Below are positions 1 to 6,298 of a DNA stretch of 6,770 nt, one piece after another. Source of the DNA: Candidatus Pelagibacter sp. GTDB lineage: Bacteria > Pseudomonadota > Alphaproteobacteria > Pelagibacterales > Pelagibacteraceae. The DNA is taken from assembly GCA_028139285.1 (NCBI GenBank), contig JAOINI010000017.1:1-6770 (forward strand). The letters are read 5' to 3'. A program made the position numbers and the translations under genes. Every line of letters begins with the position of its first letter. Position 1 is the first letter of the stretch. The notes beneath the pieces were generated by a model that did no database searches, had not been told where the DNA came from, and saw nothing but the letters and a program-made list of their open reading frames with translations.

Positions 1-1
1 T

Positions 2-568
2 GGAGAATTAGCTACAGCGGGTTACGGTACCGCTGTAAGAATAGAACAAGTTTTATTATTACCAGTCATAGGTTTAAATACCGCTGTTTTGTCAATTGCA
101 GGTCAAAATTTTGGGGCAAAAATGTATTTCAGAGTAAAAGAAGTATATGGAAAAGCATTAATGTTTGGTTCTGGATTTATGGTGTTGGCGGGTATATTCG
201 TTTATCTAACCTCAGAAATTATAATCTCTTTTTTTACTAATGATTTAGAAGTTATTCGAAGAGGATCACTTTACTTACAGGTAGCGGCTTTAATTGGGCC
301 CGTTTATCCCGTTTTCTTTATTACCTCTGCTTTATTCCAAGCACTCAAAAGACCAATTTTCAGCTTGTATATGACAATTCTTAGACTAACGCTAATTCCT
401 TTTATGTCACTATGGTATGTAATAAATATTAGAAATGGTGAGTATCAAGATATCTTTTATACAATTTTAGTAACAAATTGGATGATGGGATTAGTCGTAT
501 TAACTTTTGTACCGTTTTTTTTAAAAAGAGTATTCAGGATTTCTTTTAAAAAATTATTTGTATTTTAG
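2..568 (+). CDS. MATE-family multidrug/cation antiporter, C-terminal part (5' end outside window)
   Basis: This is an inner-membrane efflux transporter of the MATE family, which exchanges Na+ or H+ for organic cations or drugs. The reading frame is open from base 2, so the gene continues past the left edge; only about 188 C-terminal residues are seen, out of the roughly 450 usual for the family. The first visible residues contain the MATE signature RIEQVLLLPVIGLNTAV followed by AGQNFGA, typical of the start of the second six-helix bundle. Several hydrophobic helices follow (GSGFMVLAGIFVYL; LQVAALIGPVYPVFFITSALFQAL; a segment near ILVTNWMMGLVVLTF) and then a short basic tail. The TTG at 89 lies in the middle of the conserved block and is not the start. 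The 3' end overlaps the convergent ABC permease by 15 bases. The substrate cannot be told from sequence. Confidence 0.88.
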   Translation, partial: GELATAGYGTAVRIEQVLLLPVIGLNTAVLSIAGQNFGAKMYFRVKEVYGKALMFGSGFMVLAGIFVYLTSEIIISFFTNDLEVIRRGSLYLQVAALIGPVYPVFFITSALFQALKRPIFSLYMTILRLTLIPFMSLWYVINIRNGEYQDIFYTILVTNWMMGLVVLTFVPFFLKRVFRISFKKLFVF

Positions 569-1288
569 TTTATTCTCTAATTTTCTTACAAAATAAGACA
601 CAACTAAAATCAGCACTAGGTACTCTAGAATTAAAAAAGTATAAATTTCTAAGGGCCTATAGGTAGTAGTGACTAGCTCATTAGCTTTTCTTGTTAAATC
701 TCCTATCCCTATAATTGATACTAGAGAGGACATCTTTAAAACATAAACAAATTGGTTTCCCATTGCAGGCAACACAACTTTAATTGCTTGTGGAAGAATT
801 ACTAATCTCATTTTTCTCCAAAAATCCATTCCAAGTGACTCAGATACTTCATGTTGACCTTTCGAAATAGAATTAATACCGGCTCTAAAAATTTCTGCTT
901 GAAAAGCACTTTCGCTAATTGTTAACGCTATAATTCCTGAGACAAAAGGTGAAAAACTTATACCCAACATAATTGGTAGGCCATAATAAATCCAAAGAAT
1001 TAAAACTAATAAAGGGATAGCTCTTACAATCTCTACGTATGTTATATTTAGATAACTTAAAAATTTATTATCTGAAAGTGATGGTAGTGCAATAATTAAT
1101 CCTATAATCATTGCCAATATTATAGATACAACTGAAATGTAAATAGTTGTAGTAATTCCACTTATTAAAAATTTTAGATTTGTAAGTCCCTCAATATTTT
1201 CTGGACTTAAAATATACCAGCCCCATTCATAGTTAGAGCTACATCCTTGTAGCAATAAACATAAAGATGCAATTTTTAAAACCTTCAC
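554..1288 (-). CDS. Amino-acid-type ABC transporter permease (HisM/GlnP family) with N-terminal lipobox
   Basis: This is an inner-membrane subunit of a polar-amino-acid ABC importer, 244 residues. The ABC permease EAA loop that docks the ATPase is visible at about residues 147-173 (EVSESLG, then LPQAIKVVLP). The conserved motif EIVRAIPLLVLILWIYYGLP lies at about 86-105, and hydrophobic segments lie near 40-70, 87-110, 115-130, 180-197 and 213-235. The start is GTG at 1288: two TAA codons lie 12-14 codons upstream in frame, and the next ATG is only at residue 60. No clear Shine-Dalgarno is seen. Residues 1-16 look like a lipoprotein signal (K2, K5, hydrophobic stretch, LLLQGC ending at C16), which is unusual for a permease. 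It lies 41 bases downstream of the binding-protein gene and is probably cotranscribed with it. The partner ATPase is not in the window. Its last codons overlap the MATE gene. Confidence 0.88.
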   Translation of the reverse strand: MKVLKIASLCLLLQGCSSNYEWGWYILSPENIEGLTNLKFLISGITTTIYISVVSIILAMIIGLIIALPSLSDNKFLSYLNITYVEIVRAIPLLVLILWIYYGLPIMLGISFSPFVSGIIALTISESAFQAEIFRAGINSISKGQHEVSESLGMDFWRKMRLVILPQAIKVVLPAMGNQFVYVLKMSSLVSIIGIGDLTRKANELVTTTYRPLEIYTFLILEYLVLILVVSYFVRKLENKLKYK

Positions 1289-1329
1289 CGATTTACTATA
1301 TTTGCAAATGAGAAGTATTTAAACTTAAA

Positions 1330-2097
1330 TTATAAACTTTTTAGATTATATTTTGCCTCTAAAGTCATAAAAAAACCAGAGGATTGTTTTCTCTTAATCC
1401 AATTACTTACATAATCGTTCCAAACTTTATCTCCTTTTGGAACCATCATTGCTAAAAATGCAGGGTTTTTTCCACCATCTGGCACAATGGCTAATTGAGG
1501 GTACTTCACTACAAGCTTATTGGCTTCCAGAGAGCTAGTAATATTACCATCTGCTCTTCCAGCTAAAACTTCTTGGAAGTCTCTTGCGGGTGCTTCAATT
1601 GATCTTAGTTTTGATTTAGGAAAAAATTCTTTTGCTTTCTCTTCTTGAGAAGTACCTAATGTAGTTGCTATTGTAACTTTTTTATTATTTAAAGAGTCCC
1701 AAGTAGGAAATTTTTTTAAATTCTTTTTTAATACTAAAGGAACAGTACCGTATTTGTAATATGTTGCAGTAAAACCTGCAACTTCAGCTCTTTTAGGTGT
1801 TTTTGTAACGCTTGTTGAAATATCGTATCTGTCAGCAGTAATTCCAGCAACAATTGTTTTCCATTCTGCAGGAACAAATTTCACTTTTACTCCTAAATCT
1901 TTAGCTAATTGGTTCATTACGTCTATATCAAATCCTTTATATTTGTTTGTTGCAGGATCTTTCATTGACATTGGATCCCAATCACCAGTAGTCCCAACTC
2001 TTAACTCACCACTTTTTTTGATTGCATCTAACTTGGACTCAGCTTGTACGTTTGTCGCGAAGATAAAGAATAATAAAATTGTTAATATTTTTTTCAT
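1330..2097 (-). CDS. Periplasmic amino-acid-type substrate-binding protein (SBP_bac_3 family)
   Basis: This is a periplasmic solute receptor of the family-3 (polar amino acid) type, 255 residues. A Sec signal peptide is clear: MKK, a hydrophobic core, then a probable cut after VQA at residue 19. Typical family landmarks follow: [14 protein letters not shown] (31-44), [18 protein letters not shown] (53-70), a [13 protein letters not shown] block (98-110) whose arginine R103 usually binds the ligand carboxylate, and AGRADGNIT (179-187) near the second-lobe binding site. The start is ATG at 2097 with AAGGA six bases upstream. The N-terminal motifs resemble PheC-like proteins (cyclohexadienyl dehydratase), which evolved from this fold. 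The permease gene 41 bases downstream makes transport the better reading. The ligand is not predictable from what I see. Confidence 0.9.
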   Translation of the reverse strand: MKKILTILLFFIFATNVQAESKLDAIKKSGELRVGTTGDWDPMSMKDPATNKYKGFDIDVMNQLAKDLGVKVKFVPAEWKTIVAGITADRYDISTSVTKTPKRAEVAGFTATYYKYGTVPLVLKKNLKKFPTWDSLNNKKVTIATTLGTSQEEKAKEFFPKSKLRSIEAPARDFQEVLAGRADGNITSSLEANKLVVKYPQLAIVPDGGKNPAFLAMMVPKGDKVWNDYVSNWIKRKQSSGFFMTLEAKYNLKSL

Positions 2098-2103
2098 TAC
2101 ATT

Positions 2104-2108
2104 TCCTT
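2104..2108 (-). promoter_or_regulatory. Ribosome binding site of the substrate-binding-protein gene
   Basis: On the minus strand AAGGA lies six bases before the ATG at 2097. It is one of the few recognisable Shine-Dalgarno sites in the window and supports this start. An ATG slightly upstream is followed directly by TAA and cannot be used. No convincing -35/-10 pair for this operon was found in the 2098-2224 gap. Confidence 0.6.
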
Positions 2109-2175
2109 ATTAGACAATCTCTCTCTTTTTTTCGATCTGCAATTTGACCCACTTTAACAACCTTTTGAAAAGGGG

Positions 2176-2205
2176 TTGACTGAAAGGTAGTTTATCAGCT
2201 ATAAA
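2176..2205 (+). promoter_or_regulatory. umuDC promoter (sigma70-like)
   Basis: TTGACT at 2176-2181 and TATAAA at 2200-2205 are separated by 18 bases, which fits a strong housekeeping-sigma promoter. Transcription would start near 2212, inside the LexA box and only about 13 bases before the umuD ATG. The mRNA leader would therefore be very short, and no Shine-Dalgarno is visible in it. A 13-base perfect palindrome (2161-2173) sits just upstream of the -35 box. Confidence 0.7.
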
Positions 2206-2220
2206 GAACAAAACAAGAAC
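2206..2220 (+). promoter_or_regulatory. LexA (SOS) operator, alphaproteobacterial direct-repeat type
   Basis: GAAC at 2206-2209 and GAAC at 2217-2220 are separated by exactly seven bases. On the other strand this reads GTTC-N7-GTTC, the LexA box described for Alphaproteobacteria. It begins right after the -10 box and covers the predicted transcription start, so bound LexA would block initiation. The gene directly downstream is umuD, a classic SOS target, which strongly supports the call. It differs from the CTG-N10-CAG box of gammaproteobacteria. Confidence 0.85.
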
Positions 2221-2224
2221 ATTT

Positions 2225-2620
2225 ATGAAGCTAACAATACCTTATTATTTACATAAAGTGGGAGCCGGTTTTCCTTCTCCGGCAACAGATTATATCGAGG
2301 ACGATATAGATCTAAACTCTCATCTCATAACAAATGCACCAGCCACTTTCATCATTAGAGTACAGGGTAAATCTATGACTAATGTGGGCATACATGATGG
2401 AGATCTATTAATAGTAGATAAAAGTTTAAACCCAAAAAATTTTTCCACTGTTATAGCAAATATCAATGAAGAACTTGTAGTTAAAACTCTGGTTAAAAGT
2501 AAGGGTAACAACTACTTAACATCAGGTTCAAGAAATACATCAGATCGAATTAACTTAACAGAAAATCCAGAAATAATAATTTGGGGAGTAGTAACATATG
2601 TCATACACAAACAGCAGTAG
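2225..2620 (+). CDS. umuD: UmuD, SOS self-cleaving subunit of DNA polymerase V
   Basis: This S24-family protein (LexA-like self-cleaving serine peptidase) becomes UmuD' and joins UmuC to form the translesion polymerase Pol V after RecA-stimulated autocleavage. It has 131 residues against 139 in E. coli. The cleavage site is A14-G15, followed by [16 protein letters not shown], very close to E. coli Cys24-Gly25 and what follows. The catalytic dyad is Ser50 (QGKSM) and Lys87 (ELVVKTL), with the same 37-residue spacing as Ser60 and Lys97 of E. coli. The N-terminal arm before the cut is only 14 residues, about ten shorter. The start is ATG at 2225; the promoter and LexA box directly upstream leave little room for a longer protein. 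It overlaps umuC by 23 bases, so the pair is likely translationally coupled. Confidence 0.95.
   Translation: MKLTIPYYLHKVGAGFPSPATDYIEDDIDLNSHLITNAPATFIIRVQGKSMTNVGIHDGDLLIVDKSLNPKNFSTVIANINEELVVKTLVKSKGNNYLTSGSRNTSDRINLTENPEIIIWGVVTYVIHKQQ
2583..2588 (+). promoter_or_regulatory. umuC ribosome binding site inside umuD
   Basis: GGGGAG within the umuD coding sequence ends nine bases before the umuC ATG at 2598. It supports that start and the 23-base overlap of the two genes, an arrangement that favours translational coupling of UmuD and UmuC. Confidence 0.55.
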
Positions 2621-3875
2621 AAAAAAAGTTGCATTAATTGACTGCAATTCATTTTATGTTTCTTGTGAAAGATTATTTAATCCTAAAATACAAAATGTAC
2701 CAGTCGTAGTGTTATCTAATAATGATGGATGTGTAATATCAAGATCTACTGAAGCAAAAAAACTTGGAATAAAAATGGGAGAACCATATTTTAAAGTTAA
2801 AGATTTGGTTAAAAAAAACAACGTTCAGATATTTTCTTCAAACTATGCATTATACGGAGACCTTTCTAGACGAGTGATGAAAGTTTTAAAAGGATTCACT
2901 GATAAAATTGAAATCTATTCTATAGACGAAGCATTTTTAGATTTATCACATATCAAAGATGAACAAGTTGAAGAATACGGAAAACAAATAAGAGAAAGAG
3001 TTTTAAAATGGACAGGAATACCGACGAGTGTAGGAATTTCTAATACAAAAACTTTAAGTAAAGTTGCCAATCATATAGCTAAAAAAAATAAAGCAGGAGT
3101 AATATTTTTAAAAGAAAATATTGATAATATATTAAAAGATTTTGATATTGCAGATGTATGGGGAGTAGGAAAACAGTTATCAAAGCTATATATTAAAAAT
3201 GGGATAGACAACGCTTATAAACTAAAAAATATTTCAAATACATGGGTTAAGAAAAGCACAAATGTTTTAGGCGCGAAAACAGTAATGGAGTTAAGAGGAA
3301 TTTCTTGTATAGATTTAGAAATCGAGGAAACAAGAAGAAAAAGTTGTTGTGTATCAAGATCGTTTGGAAAAAAAGTTGAGAGCTTAGATAAATTAAAAGA
3401 GTCTATAACTACTCATTGTTTAAATGCGTCAGAAAAAATAAGAACAGATAAACAAACTACAAGAGCTGTTACAATATTTATCAGAACAAGCCCATTTGAT
3501 AAAAATAGAAAATACTATTCAAATTCTATTACTATTGAATTGCCGGTAGCAACTAATAACAGCATCGAACTTGTAAAAACTGCGATTACTGGACTGGGAA
3601 AGATTTATAAATATGGTTATTTCTACCAAAAAGCTGGAGTCATTTTATCGAAGCTTAGAGACGCTTCTGAAAAAGAGCTAAATTTATTAGCACCAATTTT
3701 AGAGAATAAATCTCAACCATTAATGAGGGCAATCGATTTTACGAATGCAAAATACGGACGAAATGCAATTAGTATAGCTCAAGCTGGTATAAGCAATGAT
3801 TGGAAAATGAGAAGAGAGCATTCATCTAGAATAGATACAGCTTCATTTGACTTCTTACCTAAAATAAATATATAA
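2598..3875 (+). CDS. umuC: UmuC, catalytic Y-family subunit of DNA polymerase V
   Basis: This error-prone Y-family DNA polymerase copies past lesions together with UmuD'. It has 425 residues, close to E. coli UmuC (422). Metal-binding residues are visible: D15 in ALIDCNSFY and the D110-E111 pair in [10 protein letters not shown]20 occupies the steric-gate position that excludes ribonucleotides. Other UmuC hallmarks are [15 protein letters not shown] (37-50), ADVWGVGKQ (185-193, helix-hairpin-helix region), SRSFG (253-257), the little-finger segment FIRTSPF (294-300), YQKAGVIL (343-350) and a C-terminal DWKMRRE region. Where E. coli has the beta-clamp motif QLNLF, this protein has ELNLL (360-364), a weakened version. 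It overlaps the end of umuD and should be SOS-induced with it. Its last codons also contain the thiV promoter. Confidence 0.96.
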   Translation: MSYTNSSRKKVALIDCNSFYVSCERLFNPKIQNVPVVVLSNNDGCVISRSTEAKKLGIKMGEPYFKVKDLVKKNNVQIFSSNYALYGDLSRRVMKVLKGFTDKIEIYSIDEAFLDLSHIKDEQVEEYGKQIRERVLKWTGIPTSVGISNTKTLSKVANHIAKKNKAGVIFLKENIDNILKDFDIADVWGVGKQLSKLYIKNGIDNAYKLKNISNTWVKKSTNVLGAKTVMELRGISCIDLEIEETRRKSCCVSRSFGKKVESLDKLKESITTHCLNASEKIRTDKQTTRAVTIFIRTSPFDKNRKYYSNSITIELPVATNNSIELVKTAITGLGKIYKYGYFYQKAGVILSKLRDASEKELNLLAPILENKSQPLMRAIDFTNAKYGRNAISIAQAGISNDWKMRREHSSRIDTASFDFLPKINI

Positions 3876-3876
3876 T
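3847..3876 (+). promoter_or_regulatory. thiV promoter embedded in the 3' end of umuC
   Basis: TTGACT at 3847-3852 and a perfect TATAAT at 3871-3876 are 18 bases apart, the same -35 hexamer and spacing as the umuD promoter. The -10 box overlaps the umuC stop codon (3873-3875). Transcription would start near 3883, just before the first conserved GGGGTG of the TPP aptamer. This makes a dedicated thiV transcript very likely. It is still a motif-based prediction in AT-rich DNA. Confidence 0.65.
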
Positions 3877-3880
3877 TTGT

Positions 3881-3946
3881 ATAAGGGGTGTCATAAAGAC
3901 TGAGATCATACCCAAAGAACCTGACCGGTAATTCAGTGAGGGACAA
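3881..3946 (+). promoter_or_regulatory. TPP riboswitch (THI element), minimal form
   Basis: All conserved blocks of the thiamin pyrophosphate aptamer are present in order. P2 is GGGT (3886-3889) with ACCC (3910-3913). A tiny P3 is formed by GTC (3890-3892) and GAC (3898-3900) with a five-base loop. TGAGA (3901-3905) follows, then GAACCTGA (3917-3924), the TAAT core (3929-3932) and AGGGA (3939-3943). P4 can form between CCT (3920-3922) and AGG (3939-3941). P5 is short and imperfect (C3926 opposite A3935). The Shine-Dalgarno-like GAGGG (3938-3942) of thiV lies in the aptamer, so TPP binding should block translation directly. There is no room for a terminator or separate expression platform. A possible AT-rich P1 (3875-3880 with 3943-3948) would include the first two bases of the thiV ATG. 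Confidence 0.92.
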
Positions 3947-5398
3947 ATGAAAGATATATACCTATCAACACAAACAACGCTAATTATTACTTTAGGGGTA
4001 GGAGCTTTTTTTATCGCTTTAGGTTATGTAAATTTAAAAAAAGTTTCAGATAAAAAGAGCTACATAATCGGTGACAGAAATGAAAGTATTTTTTCATTAA
4101 CAACGAGTTTATCAGCATCTGCTTTGGGAGCTTGGATATTATTTGGACCAGCTTCAGCGGCGACCTGGGGAGGAATAGGTGCAGTAATTGGATATGCGTT
4201 AGGTACAGCTGCACCTATGTTATTTTTATTAAATTTTGGTCCAAAAATAAGGAAAGAATTTCCTAATGGAATGTCTTTAACTGAGTTTGTGAAAAGAAGA
4301 TTTGGGACTCGAATTTTAAAGATAATACTAATTTTAATTTTATTTTATTTAACAATTTTCTTGATAGCAGAAGTAACAGCAATAGCTTTTTTATTAAATT
4401 TAATCTCAAAAACACCTTTATGGATAACATCTGGACTAACTTTAATCATATGTCTTTTATATATACTAAGAGGTGGATTTAAGCTTTCAATTATTACAGA
4501 TAAATATCAATTTCTAATAGTCCTGGGTATAATATTATTTTCTATATTTTTAATTTTAGGAAACTTAGAAATAAATAGTTATGAATTAATCAAAAAAAAT
4601 TCAACAAAACTTGTAAGTAGAGATTATATCCCAAATTACACTGCTGGACTGACATTTTTTATTGCTGTAGCAGCAACAAATTTATTTCATCAAGGTAATT
4701 GGCAACGTGTATTCGCCGCAAGAAACAACCTTATTTTAAAAAAAAGTTTAATTTATTCATCAATTATTTCTTTTTTGATTGTTTTATGGATGGGCTACAC
4801 AGGTCTTATATCTTTTTCTATCGACCCTAAAATAATAGCTGATTTAGCTTTTTTTAAATTGATGTTATTAAATAATAATGTTTTTATAATTGTTTCTATT
4901 TTAGTTTTAGCCTTAGCTTTAACATTAAGCACGATCGATACGTTAATTAATGCTATTTCAAGTCTTATAATAATTGATGGAAAAGAAATTAATAAATTTT
5001 TAAGTGGTAGAGAAATAAAAAATAAAAGCAATAAATTAATTTTATTACTATGTGTGATTGTTTTTGTTTTTGCTTCTAAAGGTTATAGTATCTTATATTT
5101 ATTTTTATTCGCTGATCTCCTTTGTTGTGCGGCTGTTGTTACCGTATTCTATGGTTTTTTTAATAAGAAAATTAATACAAGATTATCTTTAATATCAATA
5201 ATTTTAGGATTAAGCTCAGGATTATTATTTTTTCCAAGTCAGAATTTCCAATCAAGTTTACTAGTGGGAAATATTATGTCTGTAGAAAATTTTAGTCCAA
5301 TTATCTTATCAAACCTACTATTTATCTCCTTTATTTTAGCTTTAATTGTACCACTTGTAATAATTACGACTTACTCTTTACGTAATTCGTTAAGATAA
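3947..5398 (+). CDS. thiV: ThiV-type sodium:solute symporter, probable uptake of the thiamin pyrimidine precursor (HMP)
   Basis: This inner-membrane Na+-coupled transporter of the SSS family has 483 residues and about 13 hydrophobic helices, the usual family size. Family motifs visible are the GD R/N segment after helix 1 (GDRNESIFSL, 42-51), the helix-2 region SASALGAWILFGPASAATW (56-74), RGGFKLSIITDKYQ (175-188), NLFHQGNWQRVFAARN (245-260) and LALTLSTIDTLINA (323-336), whose S/T/D cluster is where SSS proteins bind sodium. The ATG at 3947 has GAGGG five bases upstream, inside the TPP riboswitch. An SSS symporter under a TPP riboswitch is the signature of ThiV in SAR11 bacteria, which need external 4-amino-5-hydroxymethyl-2-methylpyrimidine because they lack thiC. 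The HMP substrate rests on that context, not on a residue I can read. The 3' end overlaps rarD by 28 bases. Confidence 0.85.
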   Translation: MKDIYLSTQTTLIITLGVGAFFIALGYVNLKKVSDKKSYIIGDRNESIFSLTTSLSASALGAWILFGPASAATWGGIGAVIGYALGTAAPMLFLLNFGPKIRKEFPNGMSLTEFVKRRFGTRILKIILILILFYLTIFLIAEVTAIAFLLNLISKTPLWITSGLTLIICLLYILRGGFKLSIITDKYQFLIVLGIILFSIFLILGNLEINSYELIKKNSTKLVSRDYIPNYTAGLTFFIAVAATNLFHQGNWQRVFAARNNLILKKSLIYSSIISFLIVLWMGYTGLISFSIDPKIIADLAFFKLMLLNNNVFIIVSILVLALALTLSTIDTLINAISSLIIIDGKEINKFLSGREIKNKSNKLILLLCVIVFVFASKGYSILYLFLFADLLCCAAVVTVFYGFFNKKINTRLSLISIILGLSSGLLFFPSQNFQSSLLVGNIMSVENFSPIILSNLLFISFILALIVPLVIITTYSLRNSLR

Positions 5399-6243
5399 AT
5401 AGATACAGCTATCCAAATTATTACGAAACCAAAAAACTTTTCCAAAGTTAGAATCTCATCAAAATAAGTTATTCCCAAAAGAAATTGAGATGTTGGAGTT
5501 AAAAATAAAATCATACTTGCTGGACCGATACCGATAATCTTAAATCCTAAGGTATACAAAAAAAGAGGGACTAAGGTCATAAAGCCAGACCAAAATAAAT
5601 AAAAAGATAAAAGAGGTTCTTTATATGAAAAAACATTAAGGTTTAAATTTATTAGATAAATAAATAATGCAATTGCAATTGGAGAAATTAACAAAGTTTC
5701 AATTAACAGTCCTATATCTGATGATACTTGAATTTTTTTTCTTATTAATCCATAAATACTAAAAGTTATTGCAACTGTTAAACCAATCCAAGGTAATTCA
5801 CCTAACTTTAGTAAAAAGTAAAATAAGGAAATTACAACTAGCATTACAGCAATAAATTGATTTCTATTAAGTTTTTCTCTCAAAAAAACTCTTCCTAAAA
5901 AGACACTTATTATTGGATAGATATAATATCCTAAACTTGAGTCTAATAATCTATTTACACTTACGGCATAAAGCCAGGTGCCCCAATTTATACTTACCAA
6001 CAAACCTGACAAAAAGAGCAATAATTGATTTTTTCTCTTTTTGAAAATTTTATTAAATTCTGGCCATTTTTTATAAAAACTCGTTGTTAGAATTAACAGA
6101 ACTGCTGTCCAAATAGTTCTGTGAACAGTTAGTTCAATAAATGATGCAAAAGATACAAATTTGAAAAAAATCGTCCCCACAACACCCCACCAAAGAGATG
6201 CAAAAGCTGCATAAAAAATTCCTGATAATTGTTTTTGTTGCAT
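5371..6243 (-). CDS. rarD: RarD-type EamA/DMT-family permease
   Basis: This is a predicted inner-membrane transporter of the drug/metabolite superfamily, 290 residues with about ten transmembrane helices in two EamA repeats (roughly 7-138 and 148-287). RarD-subgroup features are the N-terminal ASLWWGVVGTIFFK (15-28), HR at 41-42, INWGTWLYAVSVNRLLDSSL (85-104), GYYIYPIISVFLG (105-117), YGLIRKK (164-170) followed by LLIETLLISP (179-188), and LTPTSQFLLGI (248-258). RarD is named from chloramphenicol-resistance work in Pseudomonas, but its natural substrate is not established, so export of a metabolite is only a guess. The start is ATG at 6243, with no Shine-Dalgarno visible. The 3' end is convergent with thiV and overlaps it by 28 bases. 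The promoter region is shared with the divergent tRNA gene. Confidence 0.85.
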   Translation of the reverse strand: MQQKQLSGIFYAAFASLWWGVVGTIFFKFVSFASFIELTVHRTIWTAVLLILTTSFYKKWPEFNKIFKKRKNQLLLFLSGLLVSINWGTWLYAVSVNRLLDSSLGYYIYPIISVFLGRVFLREKLNRNQFIAVMLVVISLFYFLLKLGELPWIGLTVAITFSIYGLIRKKIQVSSDIGLLIETLLISPIAIALFIYLINLNLNVFSYKEPLLSFYLFWSGFMTLVPLFLYTLGFKIIGIGPASMILFLTPTSQFLLGITYFDEILTLEKFFGFVIIWIAVSIYLNELRKE

Positions 6244-6250
6244 TACAAAT

Positions 6251-6280
6251 TTGGTGCAATATAAGTTAATTTTCTTTATA
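6251..6280 (+). promoter_or_regulatory. Possible tRNA-Ser promoter
   Basis: TTGGTG at 6251-6256 and TTTATA at 6275-6280 are 18 bases apart and would start RNA near 6287, about 12 bases before the mature tRNA. Both boxes are imperfect and the region is AT-rich. The main support is that the 55-base gap between rarD and the tRNA must contain a plus-strand promoter for an isolated tRNA. Confidence 0.3.
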
Positions 6281-6298
6281 AAGATACGTAAAGCTTGT

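Noticed and set aside
89..568. MATE gene starting at TTG 89
   Set aside because: The frame stays open to base 2 and the upstream codons encode the conserved MATE block with RIEQVLLLPV, so the true start lies outside the window.
1300..1309. ATTTGCAAAT palindrome between binding-protein and permease genes
   Set aside because: It is short and AT-rich, of a kind expected by chance in this composition, and no U-run follows to make a terminator.
1330..2097. Binding protein as a periplasmic cyclohexadienyl dehydratase (PheC)
   Set aside because: The N-terminal motifs are PheC-like, but the adjacent permease gene favours a transport receptor and the family motifs are shared by many true receptors.
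2098..2160. Promoter for the ABC transporter operon
   Set aside because: A TCTAAT box is present on the minus strand, but no acceptable -35 hexamer lies at the right distance, so no promoter is called.
2320..2511. 63-codon minus-strand reading frame inside umuD
   Set aside because: It lies entirely within a well-supported gene on the other strand and its translation shows no recognisable motif.
4011..4214. Minus-strand reading frame inside thiV (and another at 4795-5031)
   Set aside because: Both are antisense to transmembrane coding sequence, which readily gives spurious open hydrophobic frames; there is no start signal or motif.
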